DNA of 64,000 bases from Siphonodentalium dalli. Lineage: Eukaryota; Mollusca; Scaphopoda; Gadilida; Siphonodentaliidae. Positions 11,894 through 22,500 of this stretch are shown piece after piece. Positions within the stretch are counted from its first letter, which is position 1. The number at the start of each line of letters is the position of its first letter. Location of the stretch: the NCBI GenBank assembly GCA_032622095.1, contig CP136066.1, positions 186,160,716 to 186,224,715 on the forward strand, given 5' to 3'. The position numbers and the translations under genes are program-made. The notes under the pieces are model-generated. The model searched no databases, was not told where the DNA came from, and saw only the letters and a program-made list of their open reading frames with translations.

Positions 11894-12480
11894 AAAAGGT
11901 TTATTATAGGACGCCCAGTTTACTATAATAACCAGTTAATTACCGATTTTTTTTTCACTTTAGCAGTTCCATTTTTTTACCATACTATGCATAGTCTATT
12001 TTAACGGATAAATAGTTCGTCGACGTTAATTCGGGAATTTCCGTAGGAGTGTGATCTGATTGGGAGCGGGTCGATTCGGTCCAGGGCTCTTTCGGTCTTC
12101 GACTTTTCGGTCCAGGGCTCTTTCGGCCGGGCTCGTTCGGCCCCTATTCAATTCGGTTAATTAGGTAGTGTGGGTGTTAATTGGACGGCATGTTAATTGC
12201 CTTTGATTTGGGACCGGTCTTTTGATGACAATGGAGATTTATGTATGTAATTAACGTTTTATTCGCAACAATAGTAATGGGTATACACACATAGTAATTA
12301 ACACTGCAACAATTTCGAACAATAACGTGAATATATGATGAAAGATATGAACATTTATTGATTAAAAACAAGTTAAAACAGTAAATATATACAGTTTACA
12401 TGATAAAACATCTGGTTATTTAATGATTAAAAACAAGATAAAACATGGAAATACATTATTTATTTATAAATATTAAAACA

Positions 12481-12550
12481 TAGCGTAGGTCTTCTTCTTT
12501 CTTCTTCTTCTTTGCGTAGGTCTTCTTCTTTATTCTTCTTCTTTATTTCT
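12481..12550. repeat. CTT-rich microsatellite
   Basis: Imperfect (CTT)n runs, including a duplicated GCGTAGGTCTTCTTCTTT block, lie within the MULE left interior. Confidence 0.75.
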
Positions 12551-12678
12551 TGGATTGACCATTCTTGTAGATCGCGTTCACATCTTTCAGGAATTCAGTT
12601 GTCTTGATGGTGCCGTCTTTGTATGATGCCCATATCGCCTCAAGGTCCCCTTCATGTTAAGCCGCCTGTGCCAAGCTG

Positions 12679-12897
12679 TGAAGAAGACGAAATTTCATTA
12701 AATTTGTATGTACTTTTGTAGTTCAATAAAAATATGGTGAAGAAGACGAAATTTCATTAAATTTGTTTGTACTTTTGTAGTTCAATAAAAATATGGTGAA
12801 GAAGAAGAAATTTCATTAAATTTGTTTGTACTTTTGTAGTTCAATAAAAATATGGTGAAGAAGAAGATATTTCATTAAATTTGTACTTTTGTAGTTT
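12679..12897 (+). repeat. 59-bp tandem repeat, about 3.5 copies
   Basis: The unit starts TGAAGAAGACGAAATTTCAT and ends TTCAATAAAAATATGG. The first two copies start at 12679 and 12738. The last copy is incomplete and has a short deletion. Each unit contains an AATAAA. Confidence 0.9.
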
Positions 12898-12997
12898 TAA
12901 TATTTGTATTATATATTAGTATATATGTTCTTTAAATGAATAATGATTCTTACCTTCGATGTGGTTATTTGTTCTGACTTGGTGGTCAAATATGCAC

Positions 12998-14380
12998 CAT
13001 TCGCTGTAGTCCAAGTCTTCTTGTACTAAAACCAGCTAAGATATTGGGATGGCGATGCTGGCGTTTAGTCCAAGCCCGCTTGCATACCAATCCTACCACA
13101 CGACTTACGCCCACGATCTGTGGCGGGAATCTGTGGTGTATTTTACTCGATTTACCTAGCAAATCAATACATGATGCTATATACATCGGAAAGGCTTACA
13201 TCTTATGGTCACAATGGTGTATAATAATCTAACTTTAATGTTAAATTACACATAGAATATTCCGGTTGATTGCCATAAACATCGATTTGTTTCTATGTTT
13301 GTTTACGTTTTAACCGAAAGCCGAAGTGGTCCGAATAAGTTCGGCATAATCCGCTGTTTGTTCTGAGAATTCTACTTTCCGTTTCTATATATAGCGCTGG
13401 GTTTTCCGAACAAAATAGCGAAAACCGATCGCCGCAAAGTCCAGTTTCCAATGTGCTTTGAGAACAATTCCCGCACTAAAAACTTAATGACATAATGGAG
13501 GATCAGAAAGGTAGTTTTGTTGACAATTTTCGCAAGTAACTTGTCAAAATTGGAGCAAATTAGAACTCTTGTGTCTGACTTTCCATCCGTGTGATTTTCA
13601 TCCATGTGCATTTTGACCTTTGTGTTGATAAAATAATCGCAGAACCGAATCACACAGTTTCGAAATATAGTTCTTCCGTTTTAGTGGGACTTTTCAAACT
13701 TAAGGTTAAAAATTTATACAAATTTTGTTTGATTTTTTGTGTGCTTAACAAGAGCAGTATATTGCTCTGTTCGCTTAGTATATATCTTAATTTCGCCGAA
13801 GTCCACCAAATGTGGGAAATGTAGCACCATATTATTTATTCTAATACTCGTTGTGTTTACACTGTTTTAAACTTTGAGAGGGTTGTAATTCCCCGTAATT
13901 TATTTAATGTATTACATTTATATCTTCAATGTTTAATTAATCTATTTATTATTTTATTTATTGACACACATAATTACGATTACAATGGAGAATTCTTCGT
14001 AATTTGCGTTGTTGTCCAAAATCTACGGAATATTTTCAACGGAAAATGCCGAACACAGTTCGCGAGGTCAACCGAGTTCGCATACTTTTAAAAAATTGTA
14101 AACATTGAGGTAAATGTCTCTTTTCGCATTAAATTACCGTTTTAAATTCACAACTGATGTGGGTTTCAGATAAAATAGCATGTGTTCTGCGGAAAATATC
14201 CGTTTATTGTCGCAATTGTGATATTTTATTTCATATAATTGTGGTTTTATTTGAGCGGGTCACTAACGCTTAAGCCGTGTCATAAGCGAGCATATAGGGC
14301 GGTCTTGGACTAAACGCCAGCATCGCCATCCCAATATCTTAGCTGGTTTTAGTACAAGAAGACTTGGACTACATTCGCTG
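12998..14380. mobile_element. 1.37-kb Mutator-like element with 68-bp termini and 9-bp target duplication
   Basis: The terminal inverted repeats are 68 bp without a mismatch. The left one starts TAGTCCAAGTCTTCTTGTAC at 13007 and the right one ends at 14371. The flanking direct repeat is CATTCGCTG (12998-13006 and 14372-14380). Long termini plus a 9-bp duplication are characteristic of Mutator-like elements. I see no transposase frame, so this copy is non-autonomous. It sits inside the larger MULE. A diverged relative is at 25083-25608 and a fragment at 58589-58650. Confidence 0.88.
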
Positions 14381-14891
14381 ATTGCGATGCAGCTATTTCT
14401 CATCCACTGGTTTCCAATGTACCGGTACTCCACGAATTCCTTCAGTTGGTCGGTTCTGGTTCTGGCACTCGTTGTCCTAAATGGTTTCCCGATGATCTGC
14501 AATATAAAATAATAACACAATAATGATATTGTTTACATTTTTGTTTATATAATTTGAAAATAATATAAAATAATTATTTACGTCTTTTGTTTATTATAAT
14601 TGTTTACATTTGAATTTTTGGTTTATATAAATTGATAATAATACTCTATTATAATTTTAGATTTAATTACTATTGTACCATTAGAATGTTTTAAATTATT
14701 AAATTTTACTACTACCATTAAAATGTATTAAATTATTAAATTTTATTACACACTTAGACGTGATTTATAAGGATTTCTTGGTGAGTTAAAAGTGATAATG
14801 TCACACCTGTGAATTACGTCACCGGTGAGAGCACGCGATTTTAGACAGTTCCGTCTAAGCCGGAACTATTTTCACTTTCTGCGGCTCAAAC

Positions 14892-15026
14892 ATGGTTGAA
14901 GTTGAACAGAAACGAACTGCTAACGATGATGCAGAAGCAGTTAATAAAGTGGTAAAATGAAGAAGAATCTTACCTATTATCGACTCCGATGATTCGGACG
15001 ATGTCATATATATTCCAGTAAAATGA
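14892..15026 (+). other. Short coding-like frame with one in-frame stop, acidic SIM-like end
   Basis: An ATG in good context (AAACATGG) opens MVEVEQKRTANDDAEAVNKV, reaches TGA at 14958-14960, then continues in the same frame with RRILPIIDSDDSDDVIYIP to a second TGA at 15024. The string DSDDSDDVIYIP resembles a SUMO-interacting motif (an acidic stretch beside V-I-x-I). It could be a first exon using the GTAAAA donor at the stop, or chance. It lies within the MULE interior. Confidence 0.25.
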
Positions 15027-15484
15027 ACTACGAACAATTCCATGTGAACAATACATTTATCCAGTTCCGAGCTGAATTTCCACATGTTGCACTTCGAGAG
15101 TTTGTTTACGTCGATGATTAAAATATCGTCACTTCGAAACTTATCTTTCTACTTTTAGCACGATTTCCAAACATTTCCTGTATGAACCAACATTATTTAC
15201 ACACACCATCAGCATCTTCACAATATTCCGTTCCAAGTGCCATGCTTGTTCGGTCAGAATAAACACAATTTTTACAGAGAATTTCCGAAACTTTAAAAAA
15301 TGAATGGCATCAAATTTTGAGGTCAATCGGTATCGTTACGTCACAATTATTTAAATTATGTGTCCGTCCGCGTAACTGCACGCGCAACTGTACGTTGGGG
15401 TTCAAAATGGGAGAATCAGCTGATCTGGGCTTATTTTGTCACATCTTCTCTTTAGGAATTAGCAACTTTTAGTGGTTGAAAGTG

Positions 15485-15662
15485 TGTAATAAACAGAATA
15501 ATCAATTGGTTTCGATGATAACGTGACATAATTCACTCGGGTAGCCGGTCCTATTGGTAAAACCCTCGTTCGCTCCGCTCACTCGGGTTTTACCAGGCCC
15601 GGCTCCCCTCGTGAATTATGTCACGTAATCATCGAAACCAATTGATTACTCTCTATTTACTA
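15485..15662. repeat. About 178-bp palindrome interrupting the MULE transposase
   Basis: The arms carry AATCAATTGGTTTCGATGAT on the left and the inverse ATCATCGAAACCAATTGATT on the right. The apex contains AAAACCCTCGTTCGCTCCGC and its inverted partner. The transposase frame at 15662 stops just as the palindrome begins. Confidence 0.85.
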
Positions 15663-16195
15663 ACCCGAAAAGTACCGTCTATGAACCAACGCTTGGATCG
15701 TCGAAGCAAGTCAAGCTGGAATGGTGTCGAGTAAATCATGTGTCGGTGAGCGTTCGTGTTTATATCTGCTACCAGAAATTCTTCTATGTCGAGAAACTCT
15801 CTGTTGATGTCAAAGTGAATATCTGTCGGCACTGGAGGTCGTTATTTACTGCGGTGTCGGTTGGTGATTCGTTTGGCTGTTGAGTTCTTTGGTTTGAATT
15901 GGGCCGTCGATGTGGTCACTTCATCTCTAACGATTTCTTCTACTATATCTAAGGCAGGGCGGAACATGTCTCGGTCAGCTACTTCTTTAACTCTTGAGTA
16001 TATAGTCTTCCTAATCATGAGGGATGGATCGGCTGGGTGGTTATGTTCGTGGTCATTTCGCATGTACTGTTCCCCGATCGATGTAGCAGCTGCAAGGCAT
16101 GGATCCTTCCGAGCTCTGACGCTGCAACGCCAACGGATGCGTCCGTTGTGTGGTGCCTTTATCCCATAAGAGTAGCCGTCGGTACACACTAACAT
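15662..16195 (-). pseudogene. MULE transposase remnant: FLYWCH zinc finger plus start of DDE domain
   Basis: Reading on the minus strand, residues about 1-60 form a FLYWCH-type finger: TDGYSYGIK, then RIRWRCSVRARKDPCLAAA, then HEHNHP, giving W-x-C...C...H-x-H. A linker follows (MIRKTIYSRVKEVADRD and on to NRHRSK). An in-frame TAA at about 15842 interrupts it. The same frame then continues RPPVPTDIHFDI...HRHMIYSTPFQLDLLRRS and WFIDGTFRV. The WFIDGTF string is the block containing the first catalytic aspartate of MULE transposases. The remainder is cut off by the palindrome at 15662. One nonsense change plus truncation make it non-functional. Confidence 0.78.
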
Positions 16196-16543
16196 ATATC
16201 TACAACTTTATTATCATCTTTCTCACAGACAAATCACAGGTAAGAATATTAAACGCTTTATTATAATAATAAAATAACATACAAAAGAAAAATATATATA
16301 AACATCCAAATATCCTGCTGATAAAAACATTTTTAGGTGAGACTGTTCGGCCCAAACCATGGGCCGAACAAGCCCGGCCGAACAAGCCCGGCCGAAACAG
16401 CCCTGGACCGAATCGACCCCGACCCATCTGATTTGATCTGGGGAAATCTCACTCAGTGTGATCCGACGATTTGGATTTGATCGTCAAACAATAGACAGTG
16501 GTATTTAGGGAAGAATAGTCATACTCATGAGTCATATAATAAA

Positions 16544-16916
16544 TACCCTGCTGGACAAAACAAGTGTCCACTTAACAGCGGTGCGGTTAGCGTTGCCACC
16601 GCGGCTGAAATACATCTACACCTCGGCTCCACCAGCTAACTACAGTTGGGCCACGGTGTATTTGACATGGTGTAGTTGCCGCGGTATACTTTCATTAAAC
16701 TGAAAAAAGACGATACAAACCAGAAATCTAACCTTGGTGTACATGTCATTCGGCCACGAGGGTAGTTGTCGTTCGGCCGCAGTGAACTTGCCGTTCGGCC
16801 ACAGTGTGCTTGCCATTCGGCCGCGGTGCTCAACTGCAGTTACAAACTCTGACACCGCGGGCCGAACGGCAAATACACCGTGGTGTCAATGGACACTTGT
16901 TTTGTCCAGCGGGGTA
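16544..16916. mobile_element. MITE with 25-bp inverted termini and TA target duplication
   Basis: The left end CCCTGCTGGACAAAACAAGT (16546) and the right end, inverted CCCCGCTGGACAAAACAAGT (to 16914), match over 25 bases with one difference. TA flanks both sides, fitting a Tc1/mariner-type insertion. The interior has many TTCGGCC(A/G)C(A/G)G repeats of about 25 bp. Confidence 0.75.
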
Positions 16917-16917
16917 T

Positions 16918-17063
16918 ACGATAATAGCATAGTGTGTTTTGAGATGTGTGTTATCTCAACGAGTTAGAAGTATGATTTTACGCGAGGCTCTGCCGAGGGA
17001 AAAATCATACTTCTAACGAGTTGAGATAACACACATCTCAAAACACACTATGCTATTGTTGTA
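16918..17063. repeat. About 146-bp palindrome
   Basis: The arm ATAGCATAGTGTGTTTTGAG at 16924 has its inverse at 17035-17055. The apex reads CGAGGCTCTGCCGAGGG. It directly abuts the MITE at 16546-16914. Confidence 0.88.
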
Positions 17064-18124
17064 TTTATCTTATGCCAACTGATACTTAATTTTTTTGTCA
17101 AATTAAGCCTAATTTATGACAGTTTTCAGACAAAAACAACCTACATTTTGAGCAATTCCCGTTACGCATGAATACGCAGTTACAGTACATGTGATGAGGT
17201 CGCGAATTTATGGAACATTGGGGTGATTTGTCAGCAAGAAACAAGATATAATTCCTGATTTAATATGAATCCATGTACATAAATCGGAACCGTGAAATTC
17301 TTTCAATAACATATAAATGTTCTCAGACAAAAAGCAAAGATATTCAAACTGTTACAGTTCAGAATTCGTTAGATTGAAAATAACCATGCAAGTTCTGAGA
17401 AAAGTGAACATCGTACATTTTGCAAATTTTGTGGGATGCAAGCTGTCTAAAATGACGGGAACAGAATAGGGAAAGCTTAAAATTTAGTCCTATTAGGGAC
17501 ATGTGATCATGTTTCATCGAATGTGTAGCTACATGTATATTACTATGTTATTCCACTTGTATGCATTAATTTATTTGTTTAAACCATTCGAAACGCTGAA
17601 GTAAATGTGACCCAATTTCGAGGCGAGAGTTTTGTTGATACGTCGCCAAGGCAGCAACGTCGTGAGGTGAAAGGTCACGCTGAGCATAGTCCGTTTCTTG
17701 AAATGATAATACACATATGTAAGATATCACGAGAATTTAATACACAGTATTACATCACACCGGTATAAGATAATACGTATTATTATATGACTATGACCAT
17801 TGGGAGCTATCAAATTTTTCCAAATTTGAAAAACACGGCCGCCGGGAGCCATTTTGGATTTTACTTTTGCATGACTAAATCCTTTGGTACACCTAACAAA
17901 CCATCCGATTGTCAACAAACTTCATATGATTCTTTGGGATGACCTCTAAATGGGAGCTATCCATTATTTTCAGAAATTTGTAAAAAAAAACATGGCAGTC
18001 AGCTGCAATCTTGGATTTCATATGTGAATCCATCGGCACTCCCTGCAGCCCACAGTTATTGCTGAAATGATTGAAATGAAAATAATAACATCTACACAAT
18101 ACAAGCCCTTTACTGATACTTTTT
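17064..18124. other. Intergenic with a diverged repeat at 17786-18040
   Basis: 17786-18040 resembles the core of the 47230-49030 repeat (GCCGCCGGGAGCCATTTTGG, then TTTTGCATGACTAAATCCTT). Nothing else is recognised. Confidence 0.5.
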
Positions 18125-19046
18125 CAGAGGCGTAGGAAGGTTATAAGTATTCATACGGCCCATAGGTATAATTCCATAGCCGCGGCTCCGAGGCGCGTGG
18201 AGCCCCGAGAAGGGGGGATGGTATTGGGAATTTTTTTAATATTCAATATTGAAATGGCGCTTTCTGGTGCATTTTGGCGTAACCAATGTTACATTACACA
18301 TGCTGGGAGAAAAGAATGAAACATGCATCAATACTCACCGGTATAACAACCATGCATGTATAGCATCTGAACGAATCATGTCCCGACGCACGTGTCACAC
18401 AAATAAGACAAACAATGTTGCAGTACAAATTAATCACCAATGTTCTGCAAAACTTAAAGCGGTTTTCCACTATAAAATTACTCCTCCAAAAGAAAATTCC
18501 ACGAATACAGGAACGACGATGGATAATTAATTTTGCTGAATGGAAGAGATATATATCATACCAATGAATATATAGAGCTTGAATAATAGATGAGACATAC
18601 ATGTACCGGTATGGTGGTTCCAGGAATCATGGCCGCAATGTGGTACACATGTCTTCTATCTTAATCTTGACATTTTTACTAACTTGACACAGTCACATAT
18701 CTGCATAACTTGAGACAGTAAAAGAGCAGTACAATATAAATAAATAAAGTTAAATTAAATTATGGGAGAAGCGGGGAAAAGGAATTTGAGATACATATTA
18801 TATGTGATGCTGGGAATTTATGGCCCGGGGCCTTAATTATCGAAGACGGATAACATGATATAGTCAACGACGTTTCTTCGATAAGAACTATAAATTAAGC
18901 AGCATGGCATCGTAGAAGTTTCACATTCCGTGTTTTATGACTATCGCCAATCGCACCTTTCCCACGCGTGTAACAACAAAAAACTTCACAGCTGCGAATA
19001 TTGGTACGGCCAAAACCATCCGGCCGTACCCGCTCCTACGCCACTG
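18125..19046. mobile_element. Probable hAT-type element, 0.92 kb
   Basis: The left terminus CAGAGGCGTAGGAAGG and the right terminus, inverted CAGTGGCGTAGGAGCGGG, are imperfect inverted repeats of the CAGxGGCGTAG type common in hAT elements. Both are followed inward by TACGGCC. No clean 8-bp duplication is visible (the flanks are T-rich), so the boundaries are less sure. Confidence 0.55.
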
Positions 19047-19450
19047 TTTTTTTACTTTCCTTCTTTATCATTCTATTGACTGCTCAGCATAAAATTAACG
19101 CCTCCCCAACTTGAGCTACAATGTCATTGACACTTTCATTATTTGGCACCCTTGGGAACACAGTAGGTATAATTGCCGGTTAACAGGGAGTAAGTGTCCT
19201 GTTTTCGATAGGGTCAAGGTCGCTCATTATTCAAAACTGGAACTCAGAAGTTAGTCTATCCAACTACATGTACATCAGAATCATTGTATCTCAACACTTT
19301 AAATTTCACACATGAAACCTGGACTCCTGTAGGCAGACTCCAAGCAACTAATTTCACAGTTCATTGTCGTGTAGCTTACTTTGCACCTCATTCGGTCCCA
19401 TTGTCATTGACTATTGTGACAGTTCAGCTTTGTTTTTCAGGACGAAACTG

Positions 19451-19508
19451 ATGGTCACGATGGACAATTTGAAGTCCTTAAAGGGACAGCTGGGGACGAA
19501 GAGTAGTC
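19451..19508 (+). CDS. SPATA7: SPATA7 coding exon 1
   Basis: Acceptor TTTTTCAG ends at 19440 and donor GTAAGT follows 19508 (phase 1 exit). The start ATG at 19451 gives MVTMDNLKSLKGQLGTKSS, and a second in-frame ATG is three codons on. An upstream exon could extend the frame. Confidence 0.8.
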
Positions 19509-22500
19509 GTAAGTATCAAACCACTGTTAATTTAACTCTCTAGGTGTGTATCCCATCACCCAACATCATGACATTCACACGCTTGTGACTAGATATTTCA
19601 TATCTTATCGTAGTGTGAATGATGATGACAAATTGGATATTCAAATATAATCGAATTGGCTGTCCGATTTAGTGTCGACACCAAATCATTGGGGCTTGAC
19701 ACCGAATCACTATGGCAATATCGGCATTGGAGGTGACAGTAAGACAGTCTAGCCTGACTATGCCACCCCCTCGAATATACATTACAATATTTGTCAAATG
19801 TATTATGTATTAATTATTATATGTATATTGAAATAAAATATCCTATCCTATCCTATCCTATCAAATATGTGACCCGCCATATCAAATCCAGTCGTAAGTC
19901 GGGATTTTTTTACCCTGTGCCAATGCATTCTCTTATATATGCGAGTCGACCATATATAAGAGAATGCATTGGCCTAACAATTTTTTACAATTTTAATAAT
20001 TTTTTCTTGTATTCTTTAACAATTTTATAATTTCACCCATACAGAGCCCCAGACAAACATGAGCAGACGACACTCTTCTATATGCTTCTATATATGTGTG
20101 GGGCTCCCTGCAGGGTAATGGATGTTTTTTATTTTATGTCCTAAAAATTGTAAGAAACATTTATTTTTTAAAAATGATAAAAAATTGTTAGGCCAATGCA
20201 TTCTCTTATATATGCGAGGCGACCTATGGTCGACTCGCATATATAAGAGAATGCATTGGCACAGGGTAAAAAAAATCCCGACTTACGACTGGATTTGATA
20301 TGGCGGGTCACATATTTGGCCCGAGGCTTTATGCAATATACCTACAATGGCGTGCATCATGATGTTTCTTGTTTTCAATCAATAACAAATGGCACCTGTC
20401 TTTGAAACAAAAGAATATCGACTTTCATTATATCAATAAAGAGTTAGTTGTTCTGATTTGACAGGTTTGACCAAGCCTGCAAATAGCGTGTCTGTCATTT
20501 GCAGAATGAGGTCCCCAGAGGGTGAATTTAGTGACGCTATCCCGCATAGCGGGCTAGCATCACTAAATTCACCCTCTGGGGACCTCATTCTGCTAAGGCC
20601 GTCAAGTGCTATGGCAGACCTAGGATCAGATTGAAGTTCCCCAGTTGAAGTTGGCAATGTTCACCCATTGGGCACCTCAATTATGAATTTTATCTTCTGC
20701 AAATTATACTTCCTAGAAGGAATAGCATCACTATTTTTACCCTGTGCCAATGCATTCTCTTATATATGCGAGTCGACCATAGGTCGCCTCGCATATATAA
20801 GAGAATGCATTGGCCTAACAATTTTTTATCATGTTTTTTAAATAAATGTTTCTTACAATTTTTAGGACATAAAATAAAAAACATCCATTACCCTGCAGGG
20901 AGCCCCACACATATATAGAAGCATATAGAAGAGTGTCGTCTGCTCATGTTTGTCTGGGGCTCTGTATGGGTGAAATTATATTTGCAGGCTTGGGTTTGAC
21001 ATTATCGTAGAATTAATTTATTTCTGATAAATTGATTTGCAAGATTGCATATATAGAGGATCTCAAATGAGTTACTATTTTATACGGAATTTATCAACCG
21101 AGTTCACTAAATTCGATTTGAGCCGAGGTTTACCGAGGCTCAAATAGAATTTAGTGGACGAGGTTGATAAATTACGTATAAAATAGAACGAGTTTGAGAT
21201 ACTTTTTATCACATGATCATATAATCGCTAAAATTTTATAGAAAACAACAATTAACTGCAGCCAGCGATCATTGTCCCAAAGAGCAGCGTGACGTCATTG
21301 CGCGCGACGATAATACACGTGTCTATTACGCTCGAATATTACATCGGAAATTAGTGCTAATCATGTGATAAATTCCAATATCAAATTTATTAGCTGCAAT
21401 TATTTAATGGAAGCTCTTTTAATTTAATGCAACGTACGCACCCGTGGGAACGGTTTAACGCAGAAAACAGATCGACACAACGGATTCATCTGAAAGCTAC
21501 TTAGGCAGGAAGGGTCACTACGAATCAGGCGGCTGGTTCGATTGGTGCAATATTGTCTAATGTGCAATATTCAGCAATGGTTGTCTAAGTTTCTTCTTCA
21601 CGGATTCATTGTTTCTGTGACTCACATGTCTGTTTATTTGTGCTTACTCAATGCCTCGTGTTGAATAGACTGGTTCCTAGTCCAAAACTGCAAGAATCTG
21701 AAATAGTAATCTGACCCTTCCAGCATGAGTTAGGTATGTCTTTTCATTTTATTTGATCGTCCTATTCATGTTCATTCCAGCTCTGGCACCAACATCGGCC
21801 AAATACACGACCCAACTCATGGTGCTGAGTCACATGACAAATCATTTTCGCAAGATATCCAAAGCAAAGTGTAAGTATTAACCCTTTACCCAACAAAACG
21901 GCCGAAAACACCCAAATAAAGCTTCAACAGCCTAAAATATCTTCGGTCTGTCTCAATAACCCCATACAAATATGGATATCATTGGAACCGGTTCATTGAC
22001 CACATTGTGATGGTTACAGTTATGCCCTGTGCCAATGCATTCTCTTATATATGCGAGTCGACCAATGCATTTTTTCTTACATTCTTTAACAATTGTATAA
22101 TTTTTTCTTACATTTTTTAACAATTTTTATAATATTTTTCTACATTCTTTGACACTTTTATCATTTTTAATATGTGTTAAGCCAAAGCATTCTCTTATAT
22201 ATGCGAGGCGACCTATGGTTGACTCGCATATATAAGAGAATGCATTGGCACAGGCCCGTTCTGTTGGGTAAAGTATTAACAGCGAATGTTCCTTTAAAGC
22301 TTAATTTTTGTCCCGTCAGAATTTATTTTTACTTAAGTTGAAGCAACCTATAATATTCAAGCCAAAAGAATATAATATGGTCATTCAGGGTTTCCGCTAT
22401 ACCGGCACAGGCTCTGTCAAACGGACCCACTTTTGATGACCAAGAAAATTATGTTGAATCAGTATTTCCTAGTACCGGTATTGGTACTGCCATTGGTAAC

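Larger units (their letters stand above)
12054..16433 (-). mobile_element. Mutator-like element (MULE), 4.4 kb, with nested insertions
   Basis: The left terminus at 12062 (GGGAGCGGGTCGATTCGGTC) matches the reverse complement of the right terminus ending at 16425 (GGGTCGGGGTCGATTCGGTC), continuing CAGGGCT. Both ends then carry repeats of TTCGGCCGGGCT. The flanks are the 8-bp direct repeat ATCTGATT (12054-12061 and 16426-16433). Inside is a minus-strand transposase remnant with a FLYWCH finger and the start of a MULE DDE domain (15662-16195). A second element (13007-14371) and a palindrome (15485-15662) have inserted into it, so it is defective. Confidence 0.85.

Noticed and set aside
21500-21560. 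Possible tRNA or SINE B box (GGTTCGATTGG at about 21535)
   Set aside because: No matching A box, cloverleaf or discriminator could be found.
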